From TK10-74A sp965217625 (GTDB taxonomy: Bacteria > Chloroflexota > Dehalococcoidia > Bin125), in NCBI GenBank assembly GCA_965217625.1, contig OZ244557.1, positions 2,604,001 through 2,668,000 of the forward strand: 64,000 nucleotides of DNA, in the 5' to 3' direction. Shown piece after piece: positions 35,685-44,557 of this stretch (the stretch's first letter is position 1; every line of letters begins with the position of its first letter). The translations under genes and the position numbers were made by a program. The notes under the pieces were generated by a model. That model did no database searches, was not told the DNA's origin, and saw only the letters and a program-made list of their open reading frames with translations.

Positions 35685-36485
35685 ATGGCCGTACTTCGCA
35701 ACACCCTCCGCGACCTGCTCGACGCCGGCAAGCCCACGATGGGCACGCACTTCCTCTCCCACGACCCCGACATCCCGGAGTTCATCGGCGACACCGGGCT
35801 GTTCGACTACGCGGAGTTCGTCGCCGAGTACGCCACCTTCGACATGCCGCTGCTCTTCCACCTCGCCCGCGCGGCCCAGTGCGGCAATCTGCCGCTGATG
35901 ATCAAGCTCGATCAGGCCAACGAGACCTTCTGGGCGCAGATGGCGCTCGGCGCCGGCTTCAAGGCCGTCCTCTTCACCGACATCCGCACGCCGGAGGACG
36001 TCGAGCGGGTGCACCGGGCCGTGCGGCCCGACACGCCCTCGCAGGGCGGCCTCATGGGCGTCAAGCTGCGCCGTCCCGCCCTCGGCGGCTACGAGCTGCA
36101 GGGCTACGCGGCGGACCTGGACTCGGTCGTGACCGTGATCATGATCGAGAAGAAGGTGGCCGTGGAGAACATCGACGCCATCCTGACCGTCGCCCGCGAG
36201 CGCGGCATCGACATGACGCAGTGGGGCCCCACCGACTTCCGTTTCTCATACGGCCCGGCGGCGGAGATGGCCCCGGCCGACGTCCGCGCGGCCGAGGAGC
36301 TGGTGATCCGCAAGTCGCTGGAGTACGGCGTCGCCCCGCGGATCGAGATCGGGGCGGTCGAGCAGGCGCAGCGCTACATCGACCTCGGCGTGCGGCACTT
36401 CTGCATCGGCTGGGATCGCGCCCTCATGCAGGCCCACTTCCGCGCCCTCGGCGAGGGCCTGCGGCCCCTCCTCGACGGTCTCTGA
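35685..36485 (+). CDS. HpcH/HpaI aldolase/citrate lyase family protein
   Basis: A 266-residue TIM-barrel class II aldolase-like protein. The N-terminal RNTLRDLLDAGKPTMGTHF matches the family start, and IMIEKKVAVENIDAIL supplies the conserved metal-binding Glu region. The middle (residues 60-110) is unusual for 2-keto-3-deoxy-sugar aldolases, so the substrate is open. Lies 75 bases after the Gfo/Idh/MocA gene. Confidence 0.85.
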   Translation: MAVLRNTLRDLLDAGKPTMGTHFLSHDPDIPEFIGDTGLFDYAEFVAEYATFDMPLLFHLARAAQCGNLPLMIKLDQANETFWAQMALGAGFKAVLFTDIRTPEDVERVHRAVRPDTPSQGGLMGVKLRRPALGGYELQGYAADLDSVVTVIMIEKKVAVENIDAILTVARERGIDMTQWGPTDFRFSYGPAAEMAPADVRAAEELVIRKSLEYGVAPRIEIGAVEQAQRYIDLGVRHFCIGWDRALMQAHFRALGEGLRPLLDGL

Positions 36486-36541
36486 TCCCGCGGCGCTACG
36501 GATGAAGGCCGCCCTGCTATCATGCGGACGGGAGAGTGGCG

Positions 36542-36781
36542 ATGGCGCAGCAGGCGATCACGCACGCGGAGTTGGAGGCGGACCAGGCGCGCCAGGAGGT
36601 CACGTTCGTTCAAGCCCTGCACGCGCTGGAACGGCGGCTGGACAGCCAGATGCACGACCTGGAACGACGGATGCACGACCTGCACCGCCAGATGCACGCC
36701 CTGGAACGACGCATGTACGCCACGGCCGCCATCGTGGGAGGCCTCGGCGTCGCCATCGTGGGCATCCTGATCAAGGTGTAG
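36542..36781 (+). CDS. small coiled-coil tail-anchored membrane protein, distant copy
   Basis: A 79-residue protein with a strong heptad region (ALERRLDSQMHDLERRMHDL, about 27-46) and a C-terminal membrane helix (GGLGVAIVGILIKV). Architecture is like the three tandem proteins at 0.5-1.2 kb. ATG36542 lies 6 bases after GGGAGA; a GTG two codons earlier is less well spaced. Part of its coding sequence is copied in the chimeric frame at 40048. Function unknown. Confidence 0.6.
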   Translation: MAQQAITHAELEADQARQEVTFVQALHALERRLDSQMHDLERRMHDLHRQMHALERRMYATAAIVGGLGVAIVGILIKV

Positions 36782-36833
36782 GCCCGCGCGCCAAGTGGAC
36801 CGCCGCGGCGACGCACGGCCCCGCCGCCCCGCG

Positions 36834-37886
36834 TCAGTCCAGCGGCGTCGTCACGGGGCGCGTCATGTCCCCGAACGACGGCATCCACGACGAGTGCTTG
36901 CCCGGTCCCCCCGCCACGATGATGTGGATCGACTCGGGCGCGTCCGCGATCGGCAGCGGCTGTCCCGGATCGATCGCCTGCCGGCGCAGCGAGACCAGAT
37001 CGAGGAACTCCGGCGAGAGACGATCGCTTGGATAGCGCGCCTGCGCGTGGAGGTAGGCCTGCACCTGCTCCCGCGTCCAGCCCTCCCCCGCCACCGTCGC
37101 CGCGTGCTCCGGCCCGAACGCCAGCAGCGGCTCGCCTCCCAGCCAGAGGTTGTTGCTCCCCGCCTGCCCCATGGCCCCCGCGACCGTCCGCAGCACCCCC
37201 TCCGCCGTGTTCGACGCGTGGTCCTGGATGTTGTGCGGCGCCTCCGCCGCGAACACCGTCACCGCGCTGTCGCCGGCGCGCAGCCCCCGCGTCGTGTGGA
37301 ACGGCGGCCAGGGGCTGGCGTCCTCCCGCTCCGTGGCGCAGAAGGCCAGCTTGGCGGGCGTGCCCTGCGTCGCTCGATCCCCCCTCCCCGGCGTCGCGCC
37401 CGCGACGTTGAGCAGCACCAGCCGCACCGCGCGTCCGATGGCCACGTTGGCCGGATGGGCGGGCCCGAAACAGCCCGCGCCGCCGTGCAGGCCGGCCGCC
37501 CGCGCCGCCGGTCCGCTGCCCAGCACGAACACCCCGCAGGGATGGGTCGTCGCGTTCACGCCGGGCAGGTTGAAGGCGGGGTCGGCCAGCCCGACGATCG
37601 CCGCCACGACGATCGGCAACTGCGCCGGCCGACAGCCCGCCATCACGGCGTTCACCGCGATCGCGTGCACCGTCGCCTCGCCCTGCCGCGGCGACAGCAC
37701 CCCCACGACCGACAGCGGGTCCTGCGGCACGCCCGCCACCATCGCCTCCACCCGCGCCTCCGTGGGAGGGATCAGCGGCAGCCCGTCCGACCAGCCGCGC
37801 CGCTGCGCCTCCAATGAGAACGCCGCGACGTCCTCCGGCAGATCCACCTGCCCGGCGAGGCGGCCAAGCTCCGCCGGCGGTGTCAC
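36834..37886 (-). CDS. uncharacterised partner of the UGSC selenoprotein
   Basis: A 350-residue protein without a family I can name with confidence. It opens with a conserved-looking GWSDGLPLIPPTEARV and has five cysteines in motif-like settings: MAGCRPAQ, THPCGVFV, GAGCFGPAHPAN and AFCATERED among them. There is no signal peptide or membrane helix. Its GTG start overlaps the TGA of the selenoprotein gene (GTGA), so the two are translationally coupled and probably make interacting products. It could be an oxidoreductase or lyase that needs the selenoprotein as redox partner, but this is inference. Confidence 0.75.
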   Translation of the reverse strand: MTPPAELGRLAGQVDLPEDVAAFSLEAQRRGWSDGLPLIPPTEARVEAMVAGVPQDPLSVVGVLSPRQGEATVHAIAVNAVMAGCRPAQLPIVVAAIVGLADPAFNLPGVNATTHPCGVFVLGSGPAARAAGLHGGAGCFGPAHPANVAIGRAVRLVLLNVAGATPGRGDRATQGTPAKLAFCATEREDASPWPPFHTTRGLRAGDSAVTVFAAEAPHNIQDHASNTAEGVLRTVAGAMGQAGSNNLWLGGEPLLAFGPEHAATVAGEGWTREQVQAYLHAQARYPSDRLSPEFLDLVSLRRQAIDPGQPLPIADAPESIHIIVAGGPGKHSSWMPSFGDMTRPVTTPLD

Positions 37887-38416
37887 CCGCCGGCCAGCAG
37901 CGCGCGGTGCAGCGCGTCGACCGCGACGGCCGCCTTGGCCTGCATGGCCGCGGGCTTCAGCCCGCCCAAGGGGTGCGGCACGATGACCCGCGGCAGCCCC
38001 GCCAGGCCCCGCTGCTCCGCCTCCAGCTGCAGGAGCCCGGCGAACTCATCGGTGCCCACGGTCACCGTGGGGATGCCCTGCTTCTCGAACATGATCGCGG
38101 CGTGGACACTCCACGTCGTGCAGGAGCCTCAATCGCTCGAGCCGACCAGGACGAAGTCGGCGTGCTCCCGCAGGTGCTCGAACGTCCGCCGCGACGGCGG
38201 CCCCGACACCGGCTTGCTGCCCACGGCGAGCGCCCCCAGCGCCGCACGTCCCCGCAACTCCTCCACCATCGCCTCCATCAGCACGCGGGCGTTCGGCTTG
38301 CGGTTCTCCAGGATGCCCGGCCGCAGCCCGTCGAGCGCCGCCGGGCGCGCGGCCGCCTCCACCTCTGCGACGCGGACGTGTCCGCTGGGATCGAATACGC
38401 GGATGGTAGCGGCCAT
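37883..38416 (-). CDS. UGSC-family selenoprotein (in-frame UGA = Sec96)
   Basis: A 177-residue protein if the TGA at 38129-38131 is read as selenocysteine. The motif then is SSD-U-G-S-C-TTWSVHAA, exactly the U-G-S-C signature that names this selenoprotein family, whose non-Sec members have CGSC. Sec96 and Cys99 would form a CxxC-like redox pair. Downstream codons continue cleanly to TGA37883. ATG38416 has GAGAGGAGG at 5 bases. A hairpin with a G-first loop follows at SECIS spacing. The family function is unknown; a thiol/selenol redox role is inferred. Confidence 0.9.
38101..38115 (-). promoter_or_regulatory. bacterial SECIS-like hairpin of the UGSC selenoprotein
   Basis: A perfect 6-base-pair stem (CGTGGA with TCCACG on the minus strand) closes the loop GTG. 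The loop begins with G, and 19 bases separate the UGA from the loop. Both features fit the bacterial SECIS consensus. Confidence 0.75.
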
Positions 38417-38540
38417 CGCGGCCTCCTCTCGCGACCGGGGCGGGGTCCGTTCGGCGTAGTATGGCACGCGCCGCGAGGGCCGTGGCGCGATCGTCGCGGG
38501 CGGCGGGTCTTGGCCGACGCCGGCGCATGGGAACACCGTC

Positions 38541-38714
38541 GTGAGCAGGCAGACGCAGGCATACTTCTACGCCGGCTGTGTCGTCCTCCTGTGGTCGACC
38601 GTCGCGTCGGCGTTCAAGCTGTCGTTGCGCTACGTCGAGGCACCGCACATGCTGCTCTACGCGGTCGCGGGGGAGAGCGGCATCGCGATCGCGGGGATCC
38701 TGTTCGACGACTGA
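38541..38714 (+). pseudogene. chimeric remnant: EamA transporter start joined to glycosidase-like gene end
   Basis: A 57-codon frame starting GTG38541. The first 38 residues (for example LLWSTVASAFKLSLRYVE) are the typical first helix of an EamA/DMT-family transporter. At LLYAVAGESGIAIA it becomes the last 19 residues of the beta-propeller gene at 41739-42710, with about 43 identical bases. The frame is preserved across the join. A full EamA gene is not in the window. Probably a recombination scar; a short membrane peptide product cannot be excluded. Confidence 0.65.
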
Positions 38715-38772
38715 GGGGGATCGGCCGTCGCTCGCCCTGCGAGGCGTGGGCTCGCGACGGCGCCGACCGCCG

Positions 38773-39942
38773 CTAGTCGATGACGATCTCGTCGACCTGG
38801 TACCCCCGCAGATGTTCCCAGTCCCACTCCACGCCCAGCCCCGGGCCTTGCGGCACGTCCATGCATCCCTCCGAGTCGATGGCGTCGAGCATGTCGGCGT
38901 AGCCGCTCAGATTGGGCCGGACGAAGCCGTAGACCTTCGGGTGCACCAGCGTGAGTTCGTAGAAGTTGGAGTTGCGCATGGCCGCCATGCAGTGGCGATG
39001 CGCGGGTCCGGCCCCGTGGATCTCCACGTCCGTGCCCATCCCCTCGGCCGCGTGGGCGATCTTCATCACGCCCGTGATGCCACCGTCCAGGTCCGGATCG
39101 GCGCGCCAGAAGTCGGTCGCGTCGGCGATGCCCATGTCGGTGTGGGCCTCCACCAAGTGCAGGTGCTCGCCCTGTAGCAGGGGCGTGCGCAGGGTGGCGC
39201 GCAGCCGGCGATGCGCGGCGAAGGAGACGCCGCCGTCCTTGAGCGGGTCCTCGTACCAGAAGTAGCCGGCGTCATCGAGCGCGCGACCCACCCGCAGCGC
39301 ATCCCCGTAGGTGTCGTAGGCGCAGCACGGGTCCAGCATCAGCGCCATCGAATCGCCCACCCGATCCCGGACGGCCTGCACCGTTTCGATCTCGCGCTCG
39401 ATGACGGGGTCACCCCAGGAGTGGATCTTGAAGGCGCGGTAGCCCATCTCCCGGCACTGCGCGGCGAAGTCGGCGTAGCCCTGGGGTGAACTGAGTCCGT
39501 CGGGCTGTCGGTCGGCGTGGAAGGTGCTGGCGTAGACCGGCAGCTTCGTGCGGTAGCCGCCCAGCAGGCGGTAGATAGGCGCCTGATGGAGCTTGCCGGC
39601 CAAGTCCCAGAGCGCGATGTCGATCGGCCCGATGCCGATCCGGTCATGCTTGCGCAGGATGTATTTGGCCTGGTTGTAGAAGAGTTCGCGCTGCAGCGCG
39701 TCCTTCCCGATCAAGAAGGGCGCGAAGATGCGGATCTGCTCCAGGGCGCCGGGGGCGGCGCTGAGGTACTCGCCCGTGACGCCGGTGTCCGACACGATGC
39801 GGACGCCCAACATCGGCTGCTGCACGACGCTGCCGGGCTCGTAGAATGCCCCCGCAGCGAAGCCCAGATCGACGGTCAGGTCTTGGCGGGGGTAGCGGTA
39901 CACCGCGATGCGGATCTGCCGGATCGTCGGCGATAGCGCCAT
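38773..39942 (-). CDS. enolase-superfamily enzyme (mandelate racemase/muconate-lactonizing type)
   Basis: A 389-residue metal-dependent acid-sugar racemase or dehydratase. A capping domain (1-135) precedes the barrel, which shows FKIHSWGDP, metal-ligand segment LMLDPCCAYD, FWYEDPL and LLQGEHLH. A late VEIHGAGPAHRH replaces the more usual catalytic His-Asp dyad arrangement. Alone on its strand between two gene remnants. Substrate unknown. Confidence 0.87.
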   Translation of the reverse strand: MALSPTIRQIRIAVYRYPRQDLTVDLGFAAGAFYEPGSVVQQPMLGVRIVSDTGVTGEYLSAAPGALEQIRIFAPFLIGKDALQRELFYNQAKYILRKHDRIGIGPIDIALWDLAGKLHQAPIYRLLGGYRTKLPVYASTFHADRQPDGLSSPQGYADFAAQCREMGYRAFKIHSWGDPVIEREIETVQAVRDRVGDSMALMLDPCCAYDTYGDALRVGRALDDAGYFWYEDPLKDGGVSFAAHRRLRATLRTPLLQGEHLHLVEAHTDMGIADATDFWRADPDLDGGITGVMKIAHAAEGMGTDVEIHGAGPAHRHCMAAMRNSNFYELTLVHPKVYGFVRPNLSGYADMLDAIDSEGCMDVPQGPGLGVEWDWEHLRGYQVDEIVID

Positions 39943-40047
39943 GCCCTGCCTCCGGCTTGCTGTCGGCGGGAGTCCAGGCTAGGCGATGCCCGTGGGGGCG
40001 TCGACGGTCGGGCGGTCGGAGATTCCCACCCGGCTGAGGAGATTCCC

Positions 40048-40185
40048 GTGACGCGCGTGCAGCTAGCGACGGATCAGGCGCGCGAAGAAGTCACGTTCGT
40101 TCAGGCCGTGCCCACGCTGGAACGGCGGCTGACTCGGCCGCTGGCGGTGTCGTCGCGCAGGGGCGCTAGGATCGGTGGCCGCTGA
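40048..40185 (+). pseudogene. chimeric remnant: beta-propeller gene start joined to coiled-coil gene fragment
   Basis: A 45-codon frame. GAGGAGATTCCCGTGACGCG copies the ribosome site and first codons of the gene at 41739 (MTRVQ). It then continues in frame as ATDQAREEVTFVQAVPTLERRL, a diverged copy of residues 10-32 of the coiled-coil protein at 36542. It overlaps the end of the convergent serine hydrolase gene. Likely a recombination scar. Confidence 0.65.
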
Positions 40186-41617
40186 TCGTCGCTCCGCCGA
40201 GGCCGGTGGCTTCGGTCATGTCGAGGTGGACCTCGTCGCCGTGGAAGCGCAGGGAGATGCGCCAGCGGTTGATGCTGCCGATCTCGTCCCAATCGAAGGT
40301 GAAGACATCGCCGGCCTGCCAGCCGCCGCGGCAGGCGGCGGGGAGCCCCACCCGGCCCGTCTCGCTGATCCGTGGCACGTGGTCGAGGCCGATGCGCAGC
40401 TCCGTCGGCGCGCCGGAGCCGAGCAGCCGTAGTCGCGCTTCGGCGCCGGCGAGGGACAGCGAGACGGCGCGCAGGCCGAAGGCGTTGGCGTCAACGCGAT
40501 ACTCGTGCCCGTCGACGCGATGGGCGAGGGTGGGGATCGAAGGGAGTGGGCGAGGATCGTCGTGGGGCTCCCGGGCCGCCTGTATCGCCGCGCGCAGCCG
40601 CGCGGCGCCGGCCGGGTTGGCGGGCAAATCGGCGTCCGAGCGCAGCGCGGGGAGCAGGAGCGAATCGACGAGTTCGTCCCGGACGGCCCCCTGCTCGGGG
40701 CTGAGTCCGGCCGTGAGCACGGCGACGGCGTCGAGCGCGGGGGCGATGATGATCTGCTGGCCGCCGCGTCCGTTGGCGGCGTAGACATCGGGCGACGCCA
40801 GCCACCAGCCGTAGCCGTAGCCGAAGTGTCCGGGCGGGGCGGCGTGCTTGCGGGTCGCGGCGCCGACCCATTCGCGGGAGACGATCTGCCGGCCGTCGTA
40901 GCGCCCCTGCTGCAGGAAGAGCATGCCGATCTTCGCCATGTCGTCGGGCGTGAGGTGCAGGTCGCCCCAGCCGGTCGTGACGCCCTGGGGGCTGGGAGGC
41001 CACACGACGTCCTCGATGCCGAGCGGGCCGAAGAGGTGCTCACGCGCGAAGTCGAGCGCTGTCCGGCCGGTGGCTTGCTGCAGGATGACGGAAAGCAGGT
41101 AGGAGGCCGGGCTGCAGTACTCGAAGCGGGCGCCCGGGTTCTCGATCATGCGCAGGTCGAGCACGAACTGCGCCCAGTCGTCGCTGCGCCGCATCTCCTG
41201 CAGCGTGATCTCGCCGGGGTCGGCGTAGCAGGCGAGCCCCGTCGACATGGTGAGCAGGTGGGCGAGCGTCAGCGCGCGCTTGCGATCGTCCACGTTGGCA
41301 ACCGGGCGGCCGGGCAGGAGGTCGAGCACCGGCGCATCGACGCCCGCGATGGCGCCCTGGTCGATGGCGATGCCGATCAGCGTCGAAGTGACGCTCTTCG
41401 TGCAAGAGGCGAGGTCGTGGAGGCCGCCGGTGAAGGGGTGGAAAGTGACGTCGGCGGCGACGCGACCGTGCCGCAGTACGAGCAGGCTGTGGATCGGCAG
41501 TTCGATCTCGAGGATGCGCCGGCACAGCGTCGCGAGTCGATCCGAGTCCACCCCGATCGACTCGGGCACGGCGACGGGCCAGGGGTGGCCGGACTCGGGG
41601 TCGGCGGGCCGGGTCAA
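40166..41617 (-). CDS. serine hydrolase, beta-lactamase family
   Basis: A protein of about 483 residues. SxxK is SCTK in DLASCTKSVTSTLIG, followed by LLTMSTGL and the YxS motif YCSPASYLLS; GGQQIIIAPALDAV is the third-motif region. The C-terminal 120 residues form an extra domain of beta-strands like those in EstB-type proteins. The start is uncertain: the frame stays open upstream into the divergent gene, and TTG41617 with GGGAGA five bases earlier is the best-placed option. No clear signal peptide. Confidence 0.8.
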   Translation of the reverse strand: MTRPADPESGHPWPVAVPESIGVDSDRLATLCRRILEIELPIHSLLVLRHGRVAADVTFHPFTGGLHDLASCTKSVTSTLIGIAIDQGAIAGVDAPVLDLLPGRPVANVDDRKRALTLAHLLTMSTGLACYADPGEITLQEMRRSDDWAQFVLDLRMIENPGARFEYCSPASYLLSVILQQATGRTALDFAREHLFGPLGIEDVVWPPSPQGVTTGWGDLHLTPDDMAKIGMLFLQQGRYDGRQIVSREWVGAATRKHAAPPGHFGYGYGWWLASPDVYAANGRGGQQIIIAPALDAVAVLTAGLSPEQGAVRDELVDSLLLPALRSDADLPANPAGAARLRAAIQAAREPHDDPRPLPSIPTLAHRVDGHEYRVDANAFGLRAVSLSLAGAEARLRLLGSGAPTELRIGLDHVPRISETGRVGLPAACRGGWQAGDVFTFDWDEIGSINRWRISLRFHGDEVHLDMTEATGLGGATISGHRS

Positions 41618-41738
41618 GGGGATCTCCCATCTCAGGTCGCGGGCAGGGCGCGGCAGGCCGATACTAGACCAGCGGACCCCGGACCGGGTCGCGCACAGCC
41701 GCGCGGCCGGAGATACGCACTCGGCCGAGGAGATCCCC

Positions 41739-42710
41739 GTGACGCGCGTGCAGCGACTGCTCGACCACCCGATCATCGGCCCGGAGCTGGACCCGAGCAT
41801 CGGCCGGAACATCCAGGGGCCCTCGCTGATCCGGGCGCCGGAGTGGATCGAGGCGCCGCTGGGGCGGTACTACCTGTACTTCGCCGATCACAAGGGGTCG
41901 TACATTCGCCTCGCCTGCGCCGACGACCTGCTGGGGCCCTGGCGCGTGCACGTCCCCGGCAGCCTGCAGCTGGCGGAGTCGCGCTTCCCGACGCAGCCCC
42001 CCGTTCTCTCCGCCGCGCAGCGGGCCGACATCGAAGCCCGTCACGCCGCGCGCGGGGCGCCGATCTCGCACGACCCGGTGACCGAGGCGACGACGCCGCA
42101 CATCGCGTCGCCGGACGTCCACGTCGACGAGGCGCGGCGGCGGGTTCGCATGTACTACCACGGGCTGGCGGGCGTGGGACGGCAGATGACGCGTGTCGGG
42201 CAGTCGGCCGATGGGGTGCGCTTCGTCGCCAACGACGAGGTGCTGTCGCGGACCTACCTGCGCGCGTTCGCCTGGGACGGGTGGACGTACGCGCTGGCGA
42301 TGCCGGGGCAGCTCTATCGCTCGCTCGACGGCCTGACCGGATTCGAGGCCGGGCCGTTGCTGTTCAACCCGCGGATGCGCCACGCGGGGCTGTGCCTGCG
42401 CGACGGCACACTGCACGTGTTCTGGACGCAGGTGGGCCAGGCGCCGGAGCGCATCCTGCTGAGCACGATCGACCTGCGGCCGGACTGGCACGACTGGCGG
42501 GAGTCGGAGGCGGTGGAGGTGTTGCGGCCGGAGCGGGCGTGGGAGGGCGCCGGCGCGCCGATCGAGCCGTCGGTGCGCAGCACCGCCTACGGGCAGGTGA
42601 ACCAGCTGCGCGATCCCGCGGTCTACGTCGAGGACGGGCGCACGTACCTGCTCTACGCGGTCGCGGGGGAGAGCGGCATCGCGATCGCGGAGGTCTTCTT
42701 CGACGACTGA
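41739..42710 (+). CDS. glycosidase-like five-bladed beta-propeller protein
   Basis: A 323-residue protein of the GH43/GH32-like propeller fold. Repeated blade motifs are YYLYFADHKGSYIRLACADDL, IASPDVHVDEARRRVRMYYHG and LRDPAVYVEDGRTYLLYAVAG. GTG41739 has GAGGAG 6 bases upstream; the longer open frame to the left is antisense to the serine hydrolase. Hydrolytic residues cannot be assigned surely, so a non-enzymatic role is possible. Both its ends recur as fragments in nearby chimeric frames. Confidence 0.8.
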   Translation: MTRVQRLLDHPIIGPELDPSIGRNIQGPSLIRAPEWIEAPLGRYYLYFADHKGSYIRLACADDLLGPWRVHVPGSLQLAESRFPTQPPVLSAAQRADIEARHAARGAPISHDPVTEATTPHIASPDVHVDEARRRVRMYYHGLAGVGRQMTRVGQSADGVRFVANDEVLSRTYLRAFAWDGWTYALAMPGQLYRSLDGLTGFEAGPLLFNPRMRHAGLCLRDGTLHVFWTQVGQAPERILLSTIDLRPDWHDWRESEAVEVLRPERAWEGAGAPIEPSVRSTAYGQVNQLRDPAVYVEDGRTYLLYAVAGESGIAIAEVFFDD

Positions 42711-42720
42711 GGGCGGCCGG

Positions 42721-44373
42721 CTACTCGGGCGGGCGCGCCGGCTGGGCGTCGGGGTGGTCGGCCATCTCGCGCATGAGTTCGGCGCGGGTGCGGGCGCGCA
42801 CGGCGGGCAGGAACGCCGCGATCACCAGCGCCAGCGTCATGACGACGGCCGCGATCAGGTACAGGTCGGTCAGGGTGCCGCCGAGCACGCCGCGGGCCGT
42901 CTCGATCACGGCGTCGGAGGCGCCGGGGGCGGTCGCCTCGACGGAGGCGCGGAAGCGTTCGAGGGCATCGGGGTCGAGCAGGGTCTGGGGCCGCTGCTTG
43001 AGCGTCTCGTAGCCGTCGGGGAAGGCGCGGGTCAGGTCGCGGCTGAAGCCGGTGGCCATCAGCGAGCCCAGGATCGCGACGCCCACGGCGCCGCCGATCT
43101 GCCGGAAGAACTGCGTCGACGCCGTGCCGACGCCGAGCAGCCGGTGCGGCAGCGCGTTCTGGATGGCGAGCCCGTAGAGCGGCAGTCCGACTCCGACCCC
43201 GAGCCCCATGACGACCATGTAGCCGCGCGTGAGCAGGACGGATGAGTCGGTATCGAGGGTGGAGAGGAGGGCCGGTCCCACGACCATCAGCGCGCCCCCG
43301 GCCAGCGCCATCGGACGCAAGCTGACGCCGCGCGAGAGGAGCTGGCCCGTGGCCACGGATGCGACCACGATGCCCAGCGTCATGGGCATCATGACGGTGC
43401 CGGAGTTGGTCGCCGAGACGCCGTGCGCGCCCTGCAGGAAGAGGGGCATGAACTGGATCGCGCCGAACATCGCGAAGCCCAGGGTGACCGTCACCAGCGA
43501 GGAGACCAGGAAGACGGAGTTGCGGAACAACGCCAGCGGGATCACGGCGTCGTCGCCGGCCCGCCGCGCGGCCCAGATGAAGACGCCGATGAATGTCGCG
43601 GCCAGCACGAAGGCCAGCACGACCCGCACGTCGCCCCAGGCGTACTGGTTGCCGCCCCAGGAGAAACCGAGCAGCAGGGGCACCCCGGCCGCGACCACGG
43701 CGCCGCCGCCCAGGTAGTCGATGCGGGCCTTGCGGGGGTTGCGGAACCACGGCATCCAGATGGCGACCACCGGCAGCGCGAGCAGCGCGACGGGGATGTT
43801 GATGTAGAACACCCAGCGCCAGCTGAGTTCGTCGGTGAGGGCGCCGCCGACGAGCGGGCCGATCACGCTCGCCAGGGCGAAGGTGCCGCTGACGGCCCCG
43901 ATCCAGCGACCGCGTTCGGCGGGCGAGAAGAGATCGCCCAGCGTCGCGAAGACGTTGGCCATGATGAAGCCCGCGCCCAGCCCCTGGATCATGCGGAAGC
44001 CGATCAGGGCCGTCATAGTCTCGGACAGCCCCGCCAGCACCGAGCCGACCAGGAAGATCGCGATGCCGGCCAGCATGAACGGCTTGCGGCCGTAGACATC
44101 GGACAGCTTGCCGACGACGGGCACGATCACCGTCGAGGCGAGGAGATAGGAGGTGAATGGCCAGGCGAAGAGGTCGAGCCCGCCAAGGTCGGAAACGATG
44201 CGGGGCATCGCGACGGACATGATCGTGGCGTCGAGCGCGGCCAGGAACAGCGACAGCATGATCGCGCCGACGATGAGCACCTTCTGCCGGTGCGGCAGGA
44301 AGAGGCCCGGCGGCAGGTCGGGCGGCGCGCCCGGCGGCGGCCCCCCGGCCGGGGGGCCGGATTCGTCGGCCAT
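42721..44373 (-). CDS. MFS drug-efflux transporter, DHA2 (14-helix) family
   Basis: A 550-residue inner-membrane proton-coupled exporter. The hallmark helix 1 motif LDATIMSVAMPRI, the loop 2-3 GKLSDVYGRKPFM and the helix 5 antiporter motif VIGPLVGGAL are present. ATG44373 has GAGGTGA upstream; the open frame beyond it is antisense to the halogenase gene. It is divergent from the tryptophan halogenase, so it may export the halogenated product or give self-resistance. Confidence 0.9.
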   Translation of the reverse strand: MADESGPPAGGPPPGAPPDLPPGLFLPHRQKVLIVGAIMLSLFLAALDATIMSVAMPRIVSDLGGLDLFAWPFTSYLLASTVIVPVVGKLSDVYGRKPFMLAGIAIFLVGSVLAGLSETMTALIGFRMIQGLGAGFIMANVFATLGDLFSPAERGRWIGAVSGTFALASVIGPLVGGALTDELSWRWVFYINIPVALLALPVVAIWMPWFRNPRKARIDYLGGGAVVAAGVPLLLGFSWGGNQYAWGDVRVVLAFVLAATFIGVFIWAARRAGDDAVIPLALFRNSVFLVSSLVTVTLGFAMFGAIQFMPLFLQGAHGVSATNSGTVMMPMTLGIVVASVATGQLLSRGVSLRPMALAGGALMVVGPALLSTLDTDSSVLLTRGYMVVMGLGVGVGLPLYGLAIQNALPHRLLGVGTASTQFFRQIGGAVGVAILGSLMATGFSRDLTRAFPDGYETLKQRPQTLLDPDALERFRASVEATAPGASDAVIETARGVLGGTLTDLYLIAAVVMTLALVIAAFLPAVRARTRAELMREMADHPDAQPARPPE

Positions 44374-44557
44374 GGTCACCTCGCCCGTCCCGATGCCGCG
44401 CCTCGCAGGCGGACAGTGTGTCACCTCCGCGGGGGAGTCGCCGCAGCCTGGCGTCGCCCGGGACGCGCTCCGGGCGCCGGGGTAAAGTATTGTTGCGTCC
44501 GGCCCCGGCCGCCGGGGGCGGGCGGCGGTGCGCAGGACGACGGCGAGGGAGCGACAG
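44374..44557. other. divergent promoter region of exporter and halogenase
   Basis: 184 bases between the two start codons. It must hold both promoters. TAAAGTATTG at about 44483 is the most AT-rich part and may be a plus-strand -10 region; no operator recognised. Confidence 0.35.
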
